Positions 9,301-19,845 of a stretch of 26,936 nucleotides of DNA are shown here, in pieces. Within the stretch, counting starts at the first letter, position 1; every line of letters begins with the position of its first letter. The position numbers and the translations under genes were made by a program. The DNA comes from Rhizophagus sp. LPA8_4_AMF (lineage: Eukaryota > Glomeromycota > Glomeromycetes > Glomerales > Glomeraceae). Where the stretch lies: the NCBI GenBank assembly GCA_021464525.1, contig JADRCO010000754.1, positions 1 through 26,936 on the forward strand. The letters run 5' to 3'. The notes under the pieces were generated by a model that did not search any database, was not told where the DNA came from, and saw nothing but the letters and a program-made list of their open reading frames with translations.

Positions 9301-9666
9301 TGCATTAGTTTAACTTTAAACTTTTATGTGTTAGGATGAAGTCTTGGCGTCGAAAAAATGGCTTGATTTGGCTTATGTTATAACTTAAACTTAATTACGC
9401 AAGATTGATTTTTAATAACAGATAATCCAAAAATGTTACATAAAATAATAAAATCTGCGGTCTAAAAATAGGATCCGATCGACTGCCAAGACTTAAGCCC
9501 AAAGATTGCCAATACTTATCTAAGATAAGTCGATCCATCTATGATTGTTACCGGTAAATATCCGTATTCCTCCAAAATAAGCAACAAATTTTTTATTATA
9601 GTTTAAAAGAAACTGATAGAATTTTCGATAAACCGAATTTATATAAGTTATATTTATTTAGATATT
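9301..9666. other. AT-rich intergenic stretch
   Basis: No gene is supported. A short perfect palindrome, ACTTATCTAAGATAAGT, lies near 9514-9530. Confidence 0.35.
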
Positions 9667-9854
9667 TTCTATAAAAAATTTATCCCGTGTTTTTTTTATT
9701 CCATGATATTTCTGTAAATGTATCGTATTTACGAAATTTATAGCCTCAAAAACATGGAAATAATCAAAAATGGTTAGATTTTTCGTTATTTTTCCGTAAA
9801 TATATCATATTCACGGAGTTTTTGCAGAAATTACGGATAAAATTTTTTACCGGG
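9667..9854. mobile_element. Third copy of the CCCTRTAAAAAATTT MITE family (188 bp)
   Basis: The left end is TTCTATAAAAAATTTATCCC. The right end is the inverse of CCCGGTAAAAAATTTTATCC. The internal CCATGATATTT and ATATCATATTCACGG blocks parallel the copy at 7727-7909. TAT flanks both ends. Confidence 0.5.
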
Positions 9855-10208
9855 TATTATTTTACTGCAAAATTAATCAAATATTTGGGAATTGAGTTGC
9901 ATATTTTCGAGATTGCCTATTTTCGGAAGAATATGTTCAACCTTTCACAATACAGAACCCCATTCACAAACGAACAATAAAATTGTTTTCGCTAAATCTA
10001 TAGGTCTCAGAGTTTTTGTGAATCAATCATGCAGATCTTAGTAATGCCAGGCAGAATTACGCAGTGCTGGCCCTATGATATTTCGTAATGCAAACATGTG
10101 GCGTGTGCTGTTCGGGATCTGTACCAACACGTGATTTCATGGGTATCAATCTTGTGTTTTGCGTACTTTATTAAATATAAAAATTTTTATCGAATATCTG
10201 CTCCTTAC
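9855..10208. other. Spacer with short inverted-repeat remnants
   Basis: AGTAATGCCAGGCAG, GCAGTGCTGGCC and CGTAATGC near 10038-10090 look like ends of a small element, but no boundaries could be set. A + strand frame beginning with GTG near 10098 is best explained as the complement of the next feature. Confidence 0.35.
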
Positions 10209-10374
10209 CAGATAACAGGATTTATATCAATGCAAACACTATATCCAGTCCATAAACTGAAGGAATTTCTGTACCCTTCAAAGCTCTTTGGAACTTATGT
10301 TCTGACATTATTAACAAATGATTGACTAACCAAATAGGATTCAAATTGTTCTGTTTCAGCAAGTTACATAATCT
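10209..10374 (-). other. Exon-like segment, unidentified
   Basis: On the - strand a strong acceptor (GCATTTTTTCAG) is followed by a 50-codon frame containing NLLKQNNLNPIWLVNHLLIM and SEHKFQRALKGTEIPSVYG. It then meets TAA and, 14 bases later, a GGTAAGG donor-like site. It could be the last exon of a small gene ending at the TAA, or an internal exon inactivated by that stop. Codon use is less AT-driven than in flanking DNA. I do not recognise the protein and found no partner exon. Confidence 0.35.
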
Positions 10375-10707
10375 CTGAAAAAATGCGAAAGTTTATGCAT
10401 TATATATATATACTATATTTTAATATTTAGTGTATATTTAATATATCTGGTTGAAGAATTTTTTTATAAATAAAATAAAATACAAACCTTTTTCTTTGGG
10501 TCGAGTACGTACAGTATATCATACTTTACCGGACAAAAAGGTTGTCATAAAGTATATTTTCTAAATAAATTATTTTTGTAGATAGGTGATATTGTATCAA
10601 ATGAAGCTTTAGCTACAGTGATTAATTATTATTGATAAGGAGTTACGAAGGTCATCCATCCTCAGATTTGGATAATAAGTCCAGATAAATAAAATGGTAA
10701 GTTTCTC
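10375..10707. other. AT-rich spacer
   Basis: ATACTTTA and TAAAGTAT flank CCGGACAAAAAGG near 10520-10556, a small hairpin with a mariner-like core. A + strand acceptor-like TTTTTGTAG is followed by a short frame, IGDIVSNEALATVINYY, near 10580-10634. Both are weak. Confidence 0.3.
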
Positions 10708-11013
10708 ATTCGGAGTAGTGTTCTGAAAGTGTCAGGTCTAACCCGGGTTATTGACCTGACTCGTATTTAGAGGTCAGGTTGGAGTCGCATGATTTGTTGA
10801 CCTGTAACCCGCATGAACTCGACCCGATCTGTCGAGTCGGGTCATACCTTTACTTAGCCTAGTGACCCGATTATATTTTTAAACTTTTTTATATTAAATA
10901 TAACTTGACAGGTCAAACCCAAGTTATTCGGGTCATGTCTTTTACACTCGGGTCGAGTTCAAATACACCTCAAAATTCGACCCGACTCGACCCTTCGGAA
11001 CACTAATCCGGAG
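10708..11013. mobile_element. hAT-like MITE (10716-11005) with 8-bp target duplication
   Basis: The element starts TAGTGTTCTGAAAG and ends with the inverse of TAGTGTTCCGAAGG. These fit the hAT terminal pattern (YARNG). It is flanked by ATTCGGAG on the left and ATCCGGAG on the right, which match at 7 of 8 positions. hAT transposases make 8-bp duplications. The interior is unusually GC-rich for this window and carries many GGGTC/GACCC and CAGGTC/GACCTG motifs in both orientations, resembling subterminal transposase-binding repeats. At 290 bp and with no reading frame, it is non-autonomous. Confidence 0.78.
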
Positions 11014-11570
11014 AGTATCGAAAATTGACCCGGCCATCAGAGAAAATTCTTATTTCTAAAGATAATTAGCTGATTTAGTAAATTTTTTTGCTCAAATCAC
11101 CAAACGAAAAAAAAATACCATTGCTGTATGATTTGACAAAATCGGCATCACACAACCAATTAATTTTTTCTTTTCATGATAAACACTACCTGTGAGAAAA
11201 ATTATTTATTTATTTACCCTAAAACTTGCTTAACTTTTCGATAATTACAACAATGATAAATTTTGCTAGTATTTAAAATTTCTTTAAATACGGCATAAAC
11301 AAAAAAAGAAATAAACCACCTAAAGTCTTAAACTCTTAGAACAACATGAAATCATCATCTATACCATAAAACCTAGCAATTGGAAATCTAAATCCCCATT
11401 GGATTTCGCATTGTTAATTTTGTATCTGTGAAATCATTCCATCAGTCAGCATAATATGATCATGCAACGAAATCGGAATTGGGAGTTGTAAACAAATGTC
11501 TTATTTTTTTTTGTAAAGTCCTTTTCAGCGCATATCGATTCTTATGTATCTGTGGTATTGATCGATGCAC
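11014..11570. other. AT-rich intergenic stretch
   Basis: No gene or repeat was recognised. Confidence 0.4.
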
Positions 11571-12540
11571 ACATGAAATTTTTAGGTAGATCGGTCGCAC
11601 ATAATTCCATATGGATTAGTTCAGAAATATGTGGAATTCCATACATTCTCATATAACTTACGTGGAACCACGTATAATTTGTGGATATACGCCGAAAATA
11701 CCATGACAGAGTATTTGAAAAATATTGGAACTATTCAGATTTTCACATAATTACACAATATTTGCAGTGGATTTCCATGTGAATTTTACGTGGAAAAAAT
11801 TTCTTGATGCAGCTACATCAGGAAGTTTTTGCCGGTTAAAATCTGCAGAGAAATCCACGTGGAACCATCATGGAAATTCCAAGTGGATCCAATGTTTTCC
11901 GAATACCCTGTGACGAAATATGTGGAGTGGATTCACAGAGTTCGAGGTCGTCACACGTGGATTAATATCAGGTGATTCGTAAAAATTTTATACTATATTT
12001 GCTATTTATTTTTAATTTTCTTTTATATTTATTTTTACTTACCTAAGGAACCGAACCGGATACCTCAACTCATACTATTAATATATCGTATCTCACGAAC
12101 TAACCACTGTACTATTTGATTTTTTTTATAATTACCTAGATTTTATTTTATATTTATTTTGAACCGCATAAAAAAAATTTATAATAATAAAAAAAGGCAA
12201 CAAATATTCGTTCTATATTCTCTATATTTTAATTTATATTAATATCTTTAACTATATTAATATCTTTAAATAGCACTATAATATTGTGCTTTTGATAATT
12301 TCTTGAACTCCGCAGTAATATCTACGGATGAATTTCACGTATTCCGCTAAAGAATTCTACGGATTTCCAATTAAATTTTACGATATACGGAAATCTCGGA
12401 AATCCACATAATTCTTCTATGAAATACGTGGTTTTATGTGGAAACCTATCCGCGAAATTCGATGCGTAGAATTCCACGTGTTTCTGAACTAACCTACGAG
12501 GTTTTACGTGGACCAATCTACCTAAAAATTTCCTGATGTA
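11571..12540. mobile_element. Long-terminal-inverted-repeat element of about 970 bp
   Basis: The left end, GAAATTTTTAGGTAGATCGG, and the inverse of the right end, GAAATTTTTAGGTAGATTGG, continue to match through TTAGTTCAGAAA and GTGGAATTC for at least 70 bases. The terminal regions are crowded with ACGTGG/CCACGT and GTGGATT motifs in both orientations, for example ATCCACGTGGAACC near 11853. A third partial copy of the end motif, CTACATCAGGAAGTTTTTG, lies at about 11814, suggesting internal rearrangement or nesting. No transposase is encoded. Reading frames within the repeats on either strand are by-products. The superfamily and target duplication were not resolved. Confidence 0.62.
12040..12117 (-). 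ncRNA. tRNA-like (SINE-type) sequence with Pol III A and B boxes
   Basis: On the - strand, TAGTACAGTGGTTA (12114-12101) fits the A box of eukaryotic tRNAs and GGTTCGGTTCC (12057-12047) fits the B box. Spacing is about 57 bases from start to start, slightly longer than in a typical tRNA. No convincing acceptor or anticodon stem closes, so this is not an intact tRNA gene. It looks like the tRNA-derived head of a SINE, or a decayed tRNA, inside the long inverted-repeat element. Downstream is A-rich sequence. Confidence 0.42.
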
Positions 12541-14231
12541 TATATTTTGCTCATGATGCTACTGATACGTTGTTGATTGATTACGCCTAACATGACTAGA
12601 ATTAATTAATGACTTAAATGACATATATGTTGGCATCCCGTACATGAATTATAAAAAAGGATAACTGATTAAAATACTTAATTCGAGCTTCGGTGATGTT
12701 TAATTTGAAGTGACACATTTTGCGCAGTCGGTACCGATGTATGAGTAAACCCGGATCACCGTAACGAATAATTAGTAAAAGGTAATTTATAAATAGTTGT
12801 CATCAATAAACGAATAGGAATTAAGGAATTTAAAATAATTAATAAAAAAATAATGAAACACAAATAAATTTTCAAATTAATACATTATTATATAGTGCAA
12901 CAGTTTGTTACAAAAATTCTAGAATATTAGTTTTTATGGCATATTGTGTATCGTGATATTTGATATTTGATAACGGTTCCAGGAATGACTAATTTTTCTG
13001 TTATTATTTATCGTGTAAGAAAATTAGAGTATTAATCCTTTGTTTTAAATCCAAATGCAGTAACTATTATAGGGTAGGGCATAAGTTTCTAGGTCATACG
13101 GAACATTATCAAAACAAATAAATAAATCTTATACGAAATGATCACTGCTTCAGTTCATTTGTCATTAGAGTCATTTAAATTTATTTATGATGCTGTCCAG
13201 ATTGCAGATTTATAATATCACGTGATATAATTTTTTATCCTCGAAATATCGAAATTGCATAAATAATTTTTCCCAGAATTATGATGTAATTTTAAATGAC
13301 TATCATAGGTCATTTGTAAATGACCAAATTTCACGTGACCAGAAATTGAGGTCAACGGCTATAAAAATCGGTTGAGATAGATTAAACTTCTTTGTTTTAT
13401 TAAATGAAATTTTTTTTAGAAAATAACTTCGATTTAGAGTGTTTATTGCATAAGTCTTAATGTATTAGCGGGAGATCATTACCTAAAAAGAAAAGTGCAG
13501 GGACAGAAAAAAGTTGCTCGCATACTTCGCTAAACATAATAAGCCGCCAGCCAATAAATTTTTATAAAGGGTTTATAGACTGTAGGTGGATAATCTTTAA
13601 ATAAAAATAAATTATGAGAGCTGATCTGTACCTTATATTGAACACACTCGGTATTAGTTCTTTAATTCAGATTCGGAACACAAAATTATTTAGTAACGAG
13701 AATATGAGAGTATAATTATTATAGCGCATAATACAAAATATAGTTTCGATTTTTTCGTTATACTACTAACTAAAATTTTTTATGAAAGAAAGGAAATTTT
13801 TACCTCAAAATACTTAATATAGGTTCGGTTTAACTCTATATATAATTTTTTTAAGAAATCCTGGTGGTGTAATATATGATCATTTCCGCACATTAAGAAT
13901 TCAAAAGATTTTCATTCATTATACATAATTTCAGTCATCTAAAAAGCTTCCTATAAAAATTATGTAATATACAGATTTATTTATACAAAATAACAACAGA
14001 ATTAACCTTTAATTTGTTAAGATAATACATATGGTATAATACGGAAAAAATATTTATGAGATGATATTAAAAAGTAATAAATACTTATAAAACACATATT
14101 TATCGTGTTACTAAGTGCATATTACAACAATATTTAGAATAAGGATATAATTTAAATTGGAATCATTCGAGCGTTAATTTGTAGGTTTATCACCACAAAA
14201 TATAAAAAATTTTCTAGAAAACTCCGATAAA
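12541..14231. other. AT-rich intergenic stretch with small palindromes
   Basis: No gene is supported over 1.7 kb. ATATCACGTGATAT (about 13217-13230) is a perfect palindrome. GGTCATTTGTAAATGACC (about 13308-13325) is a near-perfect one. ACACATTTTGCGCAGTCGG near 12713 has a close partner, ACACATTTTGCGAGTCGG, near 24716, which hints at a dispersed repeat. Confidence 0.4.
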
Positions 14232-14280
14232 TGATCATTTTTCTGGTTTTTTATTCCCAAAAAACCCAGACATGTGATCA
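14232..14280. repeat. Imperfect inverted repeat
   Basis: TGATCATTTTTCTGGTTTTT faces AAAAACCCAGACATGTGATC across a short loop. Outside the arms, TTTTCTAGAAAA and TTTTCCAAGAG may extend the pairing. It is probably a small MITE or remnant. Confidence 0.45.
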
Positions 14281-14381
14281 ATTTTCCAAGAGATTCTAAG
14301 TTTCGACTATTTCATCTAGTTCGGTTATAGAAAGGTATTACAAAAAAAAAAACCTGTTTAAAACCTGTAGATAAATTATTA

Positions 14382-14837
14382 ATGAATGAATTTGATTTTC
14401 AATTTGCAGATTTTTCGGATGTTGAACGAGCAACTCCTCGTGAAAAATGTTTTTAACATTAGCAATTACATAAATATGGTCGTTCCATAAACCAATCATT
14501 AATAGACTTTGTTAAAAAATTTCTTCTGCAACCACATGCAAATAACTTTTATAACATTTTTCGTAGGAGACGATTTGTATTAGTATCATCCATCATTAGT
14601 TATTGGCGCAGCTCTTTTGTATTCTATATTATACGTATCTTTTCTTTGAGAAATAAATTTTCTTTACGCCTCAAAATGGTCCATGAAACGAAAACTAATC
14701 ATTATATCTATCTAATTTGGAAAATTTTCTTCATTCAATTTAATTTCTCATTTACAATACATTTGTGTAAAGTAGCACAAGTTATACCGAATGCTATATA
14801 CCGAACAAGTTTTTTCATTATTAAATATTATGCATGA
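14382..14837 (+). pseudogene. Decayed coding region, possibly HMG-box-like
   Basis: A single frame runs from ATG at 14382 to TAA at 14837, broken only by TAA and TAG close together at 14454-14462. Before the break it reads FQFADFSDVERATPREKCF. After it come 124 open codons. Segments NNFYNIFRRRRFV, SSIISYWRSS and FSLRLKMVHETKTNHY occur in the order of HMG-box helices 1, 2 and 3 (N-x-F-x-x-F-R-R; S-x-I-x-x-x-W; K-x-x-H-E). The family is therefore a tentative call. Many HMG-box (MATA_HMG-type) genes are known in arbuscular mycorrhizal fungi. The inter-helix spacing is shorter than normal, and two stops interrupt the frame, so it is called a relic. Confidence 0.35.
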
Positions 14838-16165
14838 TAAAATATCACACACGATTTACTATATACTCAACTAAGATACTCTGGCAAATTACTTGACTTT
14901 ATGTAATTCATTACCTATTATCTTTTTTGGAAAATACAATTATTATCTTGTTCACTTTAAAATAATTTTGAACAAATAAAATTTCCATTTCATTATAATA
15001 AATGAATGTAATTGATGCAAACACTATGACATTACAAATAAGGTTTATAATGAAAAGAATAATCTAAATTATTGTAGACAATTTTATTTGTTTATTTTTA
15101 TATTTGTATAACAATCATTTCACAAAAATTAAGGAGTTATCATGTTCGTGCGATCGGATCAGTACGAAACGAAAGCAACTAATTAAAAATATTATGTCCG
15201 ATTTATAAAACAAATCCCAAATTTATCGAATTTTTTGTATAAAGAATGCTATTGAACGTGGCTTAGATTTCATAGTTTATCTATATATAGTATTCAGTTT
15301 AAGCAAAAATTAGAGACCATTTAGCTAATTTTAGGGTTGTACATGTAACATGACGTAATTGTGTAACGTTGCATACTACATGCAATTTATAATTCCCATA
15401 AACATTATCGTTATATAAGGATTGAAATGAATATTATGATTTAAGATTTAGTAAAATTTTTTAAAATAGATAATTGATAACCTACACTTCAATAATTATT
15501 TGCATTTGTATACACTAATAAAAATTTAAAAAGGGAAGAGGAAGAATCCGAATTTATAAACCGATTACTGGCATTAATTAATGGTTACCTGATATTATCA
15601 ATAAAGAAGGGATAATGATAAATATTCTGCTGCTCATTTACGCTTTATCATTTGTAACAAGAAATTGATAAAATATGAATTTTTTTATTGTCCTATAATG
15701 GTAATTTTTGCACCGACAATACAACAATTTACAATTGGACTTGTGAAACTATTAATATGGAAGAATATCATTCGAAAAAGTAAGTTAACATATTAATTTT
15801 TAAGCTAAATAACTAAAGACAAAATTTATAAGGGATTATTTAATATATATACATATACTGTATATTTTGTTTACCCTCACGGGAGACTTAATTTTTACGT
15901 AAACATAAATTAATCTAGTAAAATTCATTCACCAGTGAGCTTAATATATTTTTTTTATCACTGCGTGATTTTTAAAAAACTTATAAAATGTGCCGAAATT
16001 TTTAACGATTAATTCTTAAAAACAAACTTGTTATTTTGCTATCCTAAATAATATTTGCCAATATCTACATAACATATAAATAATATACTAAGTTAAATTT
16101 TTATCCATAACTCCTTCTAAAAACTATTTTTGATATATACAGTATACATAATTAATATATGTTAG
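14838..16165. other. AT-rich intergenic stretch upstream of the orphan exon-2 gene
   Basis: Nothing firm. ATGGAAGAATATCATTCGAA at 15757 runs into a strong GTAAGT donor (15780) in the phase needed to join the exon at 16166, so a mini first exon 15757-15779 is possible. ACGTGGCTTAGATTTCATAG near 15256 recurs with small changes near 17625. Confidence 0.35.
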
Positions 16166-16451
16166 TATGCCCTCAAATGGACCTTTAACCAATATAATTC
16201 TTATCACTAATAATACTAATAATACCAATAATGTCGGAACGTTTGGAATACGAAATTTAAGAAATGTTTATCGAGGTCGAAATCGACTTGCAGGACAACG
16301 AAGCATGAATAGAATATACAGAGGGCGTGTTCGGCCTAATGTATCCAACAATAATGTAGGAACATTAAATCAAATCATAAACCTGCCTCAACAACAAATT
16401 ACGAATTATCCATTGATAGATCAATTTTTTAATGGCTCTTCTTTTATTTAA
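16166..16451 (+). CDS. F-box-like family exon 2 standing alone (C-terminal module)
   Basis: An AG acceptor at 16164-16165 leaves one base before ATG, exactly the phase-2 entry used by genes A-C. The 94 codons include GPLTNIILI, NNVGTFGIRNLRN, MNRIYRGRVRP and TLNQIINLPQQQITN, and end in DQFFNGSSFI. They cover the whole exon-2 module but lack the six-Arg run. No F-box exon was found upstream. The frame is fully open and the FFNG box intact, so it may be translated from its own ATG at 16167 or from a mini exon at 15757-15779 after splicing a 386-nt intron. It may equally be an orphan exon left by partial duplication. A TNN repeat near residues 14-21 is an in-frame expansion absent from the paralogs. 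Confidence 0.5.
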
Positions 16452-16512
16452 AAAGATTCCTCTGGAAAATTATATTAAACGATAAAACATTAGAAAATAT
16501 AGAATAATATAG

Positions 16513-16662
16513 AAGTATTTTAATTTATTTTTATACGACCCTATAAGACAATCACTATATGTTGCAATGCTGTATCAATATTTTTCACATCATCCTATTA
16601 TTACTCTATCAGCTGAATTTCAATTGTGTGAAGTAGACCTTTTTCCTGGTGACTGTTTTTGA
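16513..16662 (+). other. Unassigned coding-like open segment
   Basis: This 49-codon frame directly follows the orphan exon-2 gene. It contains LYDPIRQSLYVAMLYQYFSH and ITLSAEFQLCEVDLFPGDCF before TGA. It has no start codon near its beginning. Its composition looks more like protein than noise, but length alone does not exclude chance. No family is recognised. Confidence 0.22.
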
Positions 16663-16712
16663 TTCGTCTATGTTCGTTGATTCAGTTTTGTGATATTAAT
16701 GGTGCTTTTTAA

Positions 16713-16913
16713 CTTGCTCAACAACCTGAAAGATTTAATACTTTATGGATCTTGTACGGTGTTGTATTTATATTGGTTAACGCACGAAGTGACGACAATG
16801 ACATCATCCAATGTAAACACCGCAGTACAATAAATGTCTTACGGCCAATGCTGATAGATTTTTCTTTTTTATATTTTATTGCTAAAATTAATTTCAACAT
16901 TACTACCTTATAA
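16713..16913 (+). other. Unassigned coding-like open segment
   Basis: A 66-codon open frame with no early ATG contains AQQPERFNTLWILYGVVFIL and NARSDDNDIIQCKHRSTINV. It follows the 16513-16662 segment in the same orientation and could be a later exon or the frameshifted continuation of one decayed gene. The opposite-strand frame here is probably its shadow. No family is recognised. Confidence 0.25.
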
Positions 16914-18621
16914 TTATTATGAATACTAGAATTTAGTTAATTTAATTTTTTATATATATAACAGAGTCTTACAATATTGTACGAAAATAAACTATTAATA
17001 TTCAATATTGTACAATGATTAACTATTGTGCGATAATGACGTTTATATATAAGTCTAATTCATGGTCATTATAATAATGTTGATCAGGATATTTGCATGC
17101 AGATAATTACTCATTGTCCGTTGATTTCATTTTATCCAAGTTTGTATATTTGTTTCTAAAAATAATGGTGAATAATGTTTAGAAATATTTTTATAATACG
17201 AGAATATTTTGCCGTGTCAGTATCGAGTTATTAGATTACCAAGTGGTTTGTTTTTTTATTAATTTCACACCATGTGTCTCGTATTATTTAAAATTTTTAC
17301 GCTTATAATAATTTGAAAATTCGCAATCTTCCTCGTATTATTATTTTGGCAAGAACTTATTTACTATAGAACATTTAAAAATTTAGATTGTTAAATAAGC
17401 TTTAATTTTATCATAACTCAATTTATTATTTGAATACTCTTTCGATAAGGTTTTTTAGCCTTATCACACCATTACGCTATAGCCTAACCTTAATAATAAG
17501 ATTTTTAGCCTTATCACAACTACGTTTAGCCTAATCTTAATAGGAATGTTATAAATAATCCAATCAGACGTTTCTTGTATTACGCAACTACGTGCTAATG
17601 AATATCCACAAACAAACAAATAAAACGTGGCTTAATTTTATAGTTTAATATCGTTCCACCCCTTTTTTTGAAAATTTTGAAATTGTACATACGTCTGAAT
17701 ATGTGTAAAGCAACCCCTCCTTTGCTACTAAAATTAAAAAATTTGAGATTTTACCGGAAAATTTCCTAAACTTTTAATGTTTAATCATCATGTTTGTTTA
17801 AATTTTGGCCAGAAAGGACGTTAGACCAATTATTAATTTGGAATGTCCTTATTCTTTTCCATCCGCATAATAATCATATTTTATCTTGCATTCTAATTAT
17901 CTATGTAAATACTGTATTAGAATTTTATTAGTAAGGATATAATTTGATTATATGTTTTACAAATCTCTTCCTCTCAATTTGTTATTTCTAGGATATTAAA
18001 AAATGAAAATATAATTTTAGGAATTATTTTTCAACAATATGATTAATTACACCTTTCTTCTCCCTAATTTTCAAAATTGTAACAATAAATAATCATTTCA
18101 AAAAGATTTTTTTTTTTTTGCCCTACTACACCCCGTATTTTCTAAATTATTGTTAAACAATTTTGGGCTGAACGTACAACCTAAGTGTGACCACACAATT
18201 CCAAATTAGAGTTTTGGGATATTACATAAACTGGAGAAGATATTTTAAGAGGAAATAAATATTATTATTTATAGGTAAATAATAATGCAAATTAAAGCCC
18301 GCCTAATGTTAGCCCAGGTATAAATAATTGTAATCGCTTGATCGTTTCGTTCGGAGATATGCCTGTGTAACAAAATTATATTAATATTAAAATAAATAAT
18401 TATTTAATGAAAATTGCTCTAATTAAAGCTTCAGTTTCGACGCGAAGACTGGAAATTCTTTTTTATTCATTCAATGGTGCACACTAATAACAGATAGAAT
18501 TACTGCGTCATGAAACTTTTTCTCCATTCAATTAACCACGGAATTTCACTATACTAAAAAATTTTTATTGCATGATAATGCACGAAATAAAATAACTCCT
18601 TAATTTTGTAGCAAAAGAAGT
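16914..18621. other. AT-rich intergenic stretch
   Basis: Apart from the tandem repeat at 17452-17545, I see no gene or element. A T run lies at about 18109-18120. ACGTGGCTTAATTTTATAG near 17625 matches a segment near 15256. Confidence 0.4.
17452..17545 (+). repeat. Two diverged tandem copies of a unit of about 47 bp
   Basis: Each copy starts TTTTTAGCCTTATCACA and contains TAGCCTAA.CTTAATA. The first also forms a hairpin with GATAAGG just upstream pairing with CCTTATC. Confidence 0.5.
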
Positions 18622-18840
18622 ATGGTACAAAGAAAAAAATTTCTTTTAATTACTTATTTCAAAGATACAATAGCTAATTTAACTTCAATTGTATCAAATG
18701 ATCAAAACATTGCAAAGCCCATTTCAATATGTATTAAAAAGGACTTTTTGTTTTTAAGAATGCCTGAAATAGTAATAGGATTGAATGATATTATCGAGGA
18801 GACCATTAAAAAAAAAAATTACATTTTAATGGATAAATAA
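18622..18840 (+). CDS. Hypothetical 72-codon frame
   Basis: The frame runs from ATG to TAA without a break. It includes ITYFKDTIANLTSIVSNDQN, KPISICIKKDFLFLRMPEIV and GLNDIIEETIKKK. The acidic/basic alternation and GC-containing codons are mildly protein-like. It has no signal peptide, membrane span or known motif. A TTTTGTAG acceptor-like site 10 bases before the ATG leaves open that it is a terminal exon. A chance frame is a real alternative. Confidence 0.25.
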   Translation: MVQRKKFLLITYFKDTIANLTSIVSNDQNIAKPISICIKKDFLFLRMPEIVIGLNDIIEETIKKKNYILMDK

Positions 18841-19845
18841 GCATGCAGCATGCTAACTTGATAAATAACAAATCGATTCTAGAAATGATTTTCAACCAAA
18901 GAGAACACAATAGAATAATAATGGTTATGATTTTCATAATTTTCATTCACTTCGACGCATTTTATTTTGTTTATTCCTTAATTATTGCCACGTAAATAGA
19001 CAAATAAATATGTAAGCATGGAGTGTATAGGAAAATTAACCTACATGCGTCTAAAGCATCTGAGATTCCATAATTTTTATTTATAAATAGTTTTACTTAT
19101 TTATTTATTTTAGTTATTAGTGAAATTATTGAATGATGGCGCAAAAGTATCGGAGATTCTAATCATAAATTCCGTTATATGATATAATAATATAAATTTA
19201 CTATTTTTACTAACATGAATTACTTATTTACTATGATAACAACAAACTACTATAACAAACAACAACAACGAATGGTCGGATATAAAGTGCGCCCATGATT
19301 TTTTTTTTTTTAAAGTTCAATTATAAAGTCTTTTATATAGTTAATTTACTTTATTATTTAACGCGTTGAAAAGATTTCACTTTTCATAAATTGTTCAATA
19401 ATGTTTAAATTAATTTAAGCAACTATTAAGTCAGACGCCAATCTGGCGCTTATTTATTTGCATTAATAATTTCTTTTCATTATGATTTTTATTGTTCTCT
19501 ATTTATTATTTAGTATATATGAATTAATATTAATAATAAAGTTTAGAAATTTTCTAAATTTTTTGGTTATATCGGTTTGAGTCTCAAAGGAAAATTTTAA
19601 AGAAAAAAATCGACGATTCGAATATTTCTGATATATATTACTAATTAAAACATTAATAAAAAAAAAGTTACAGGTATAATTAGATTTATTTCTTAATTAT
19701 GAATTAATGTCGCTTTTGATTGAATTAAGCAAAAATCAGGCGAATAAAAATATATCAGGGAGATTGTTTATGTTTGTCCAAATATTTGTACAATATTTAT
19801 AGATTATGTTAATAAATTTATATTTCTTTCTTCTGCTTTTTTTGT
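18841..19845. other. AT-rich intergenic stretch
   Basis: No gene is supported. There is an AAC-rich run near 19255, a 12-base T run near 19300, and a short hairpin AGACGCCA/TGGCGCT at 19433-19450. Confidence 0.4.

Noticed and set aside
11725..12516. Open frames at 11725-11913 (+) and 12322-12516 (-)
   Set aside because: Both lie in the inverted repeats of the 11571-12540 element and resemble each other because the arms do. They are not genes.
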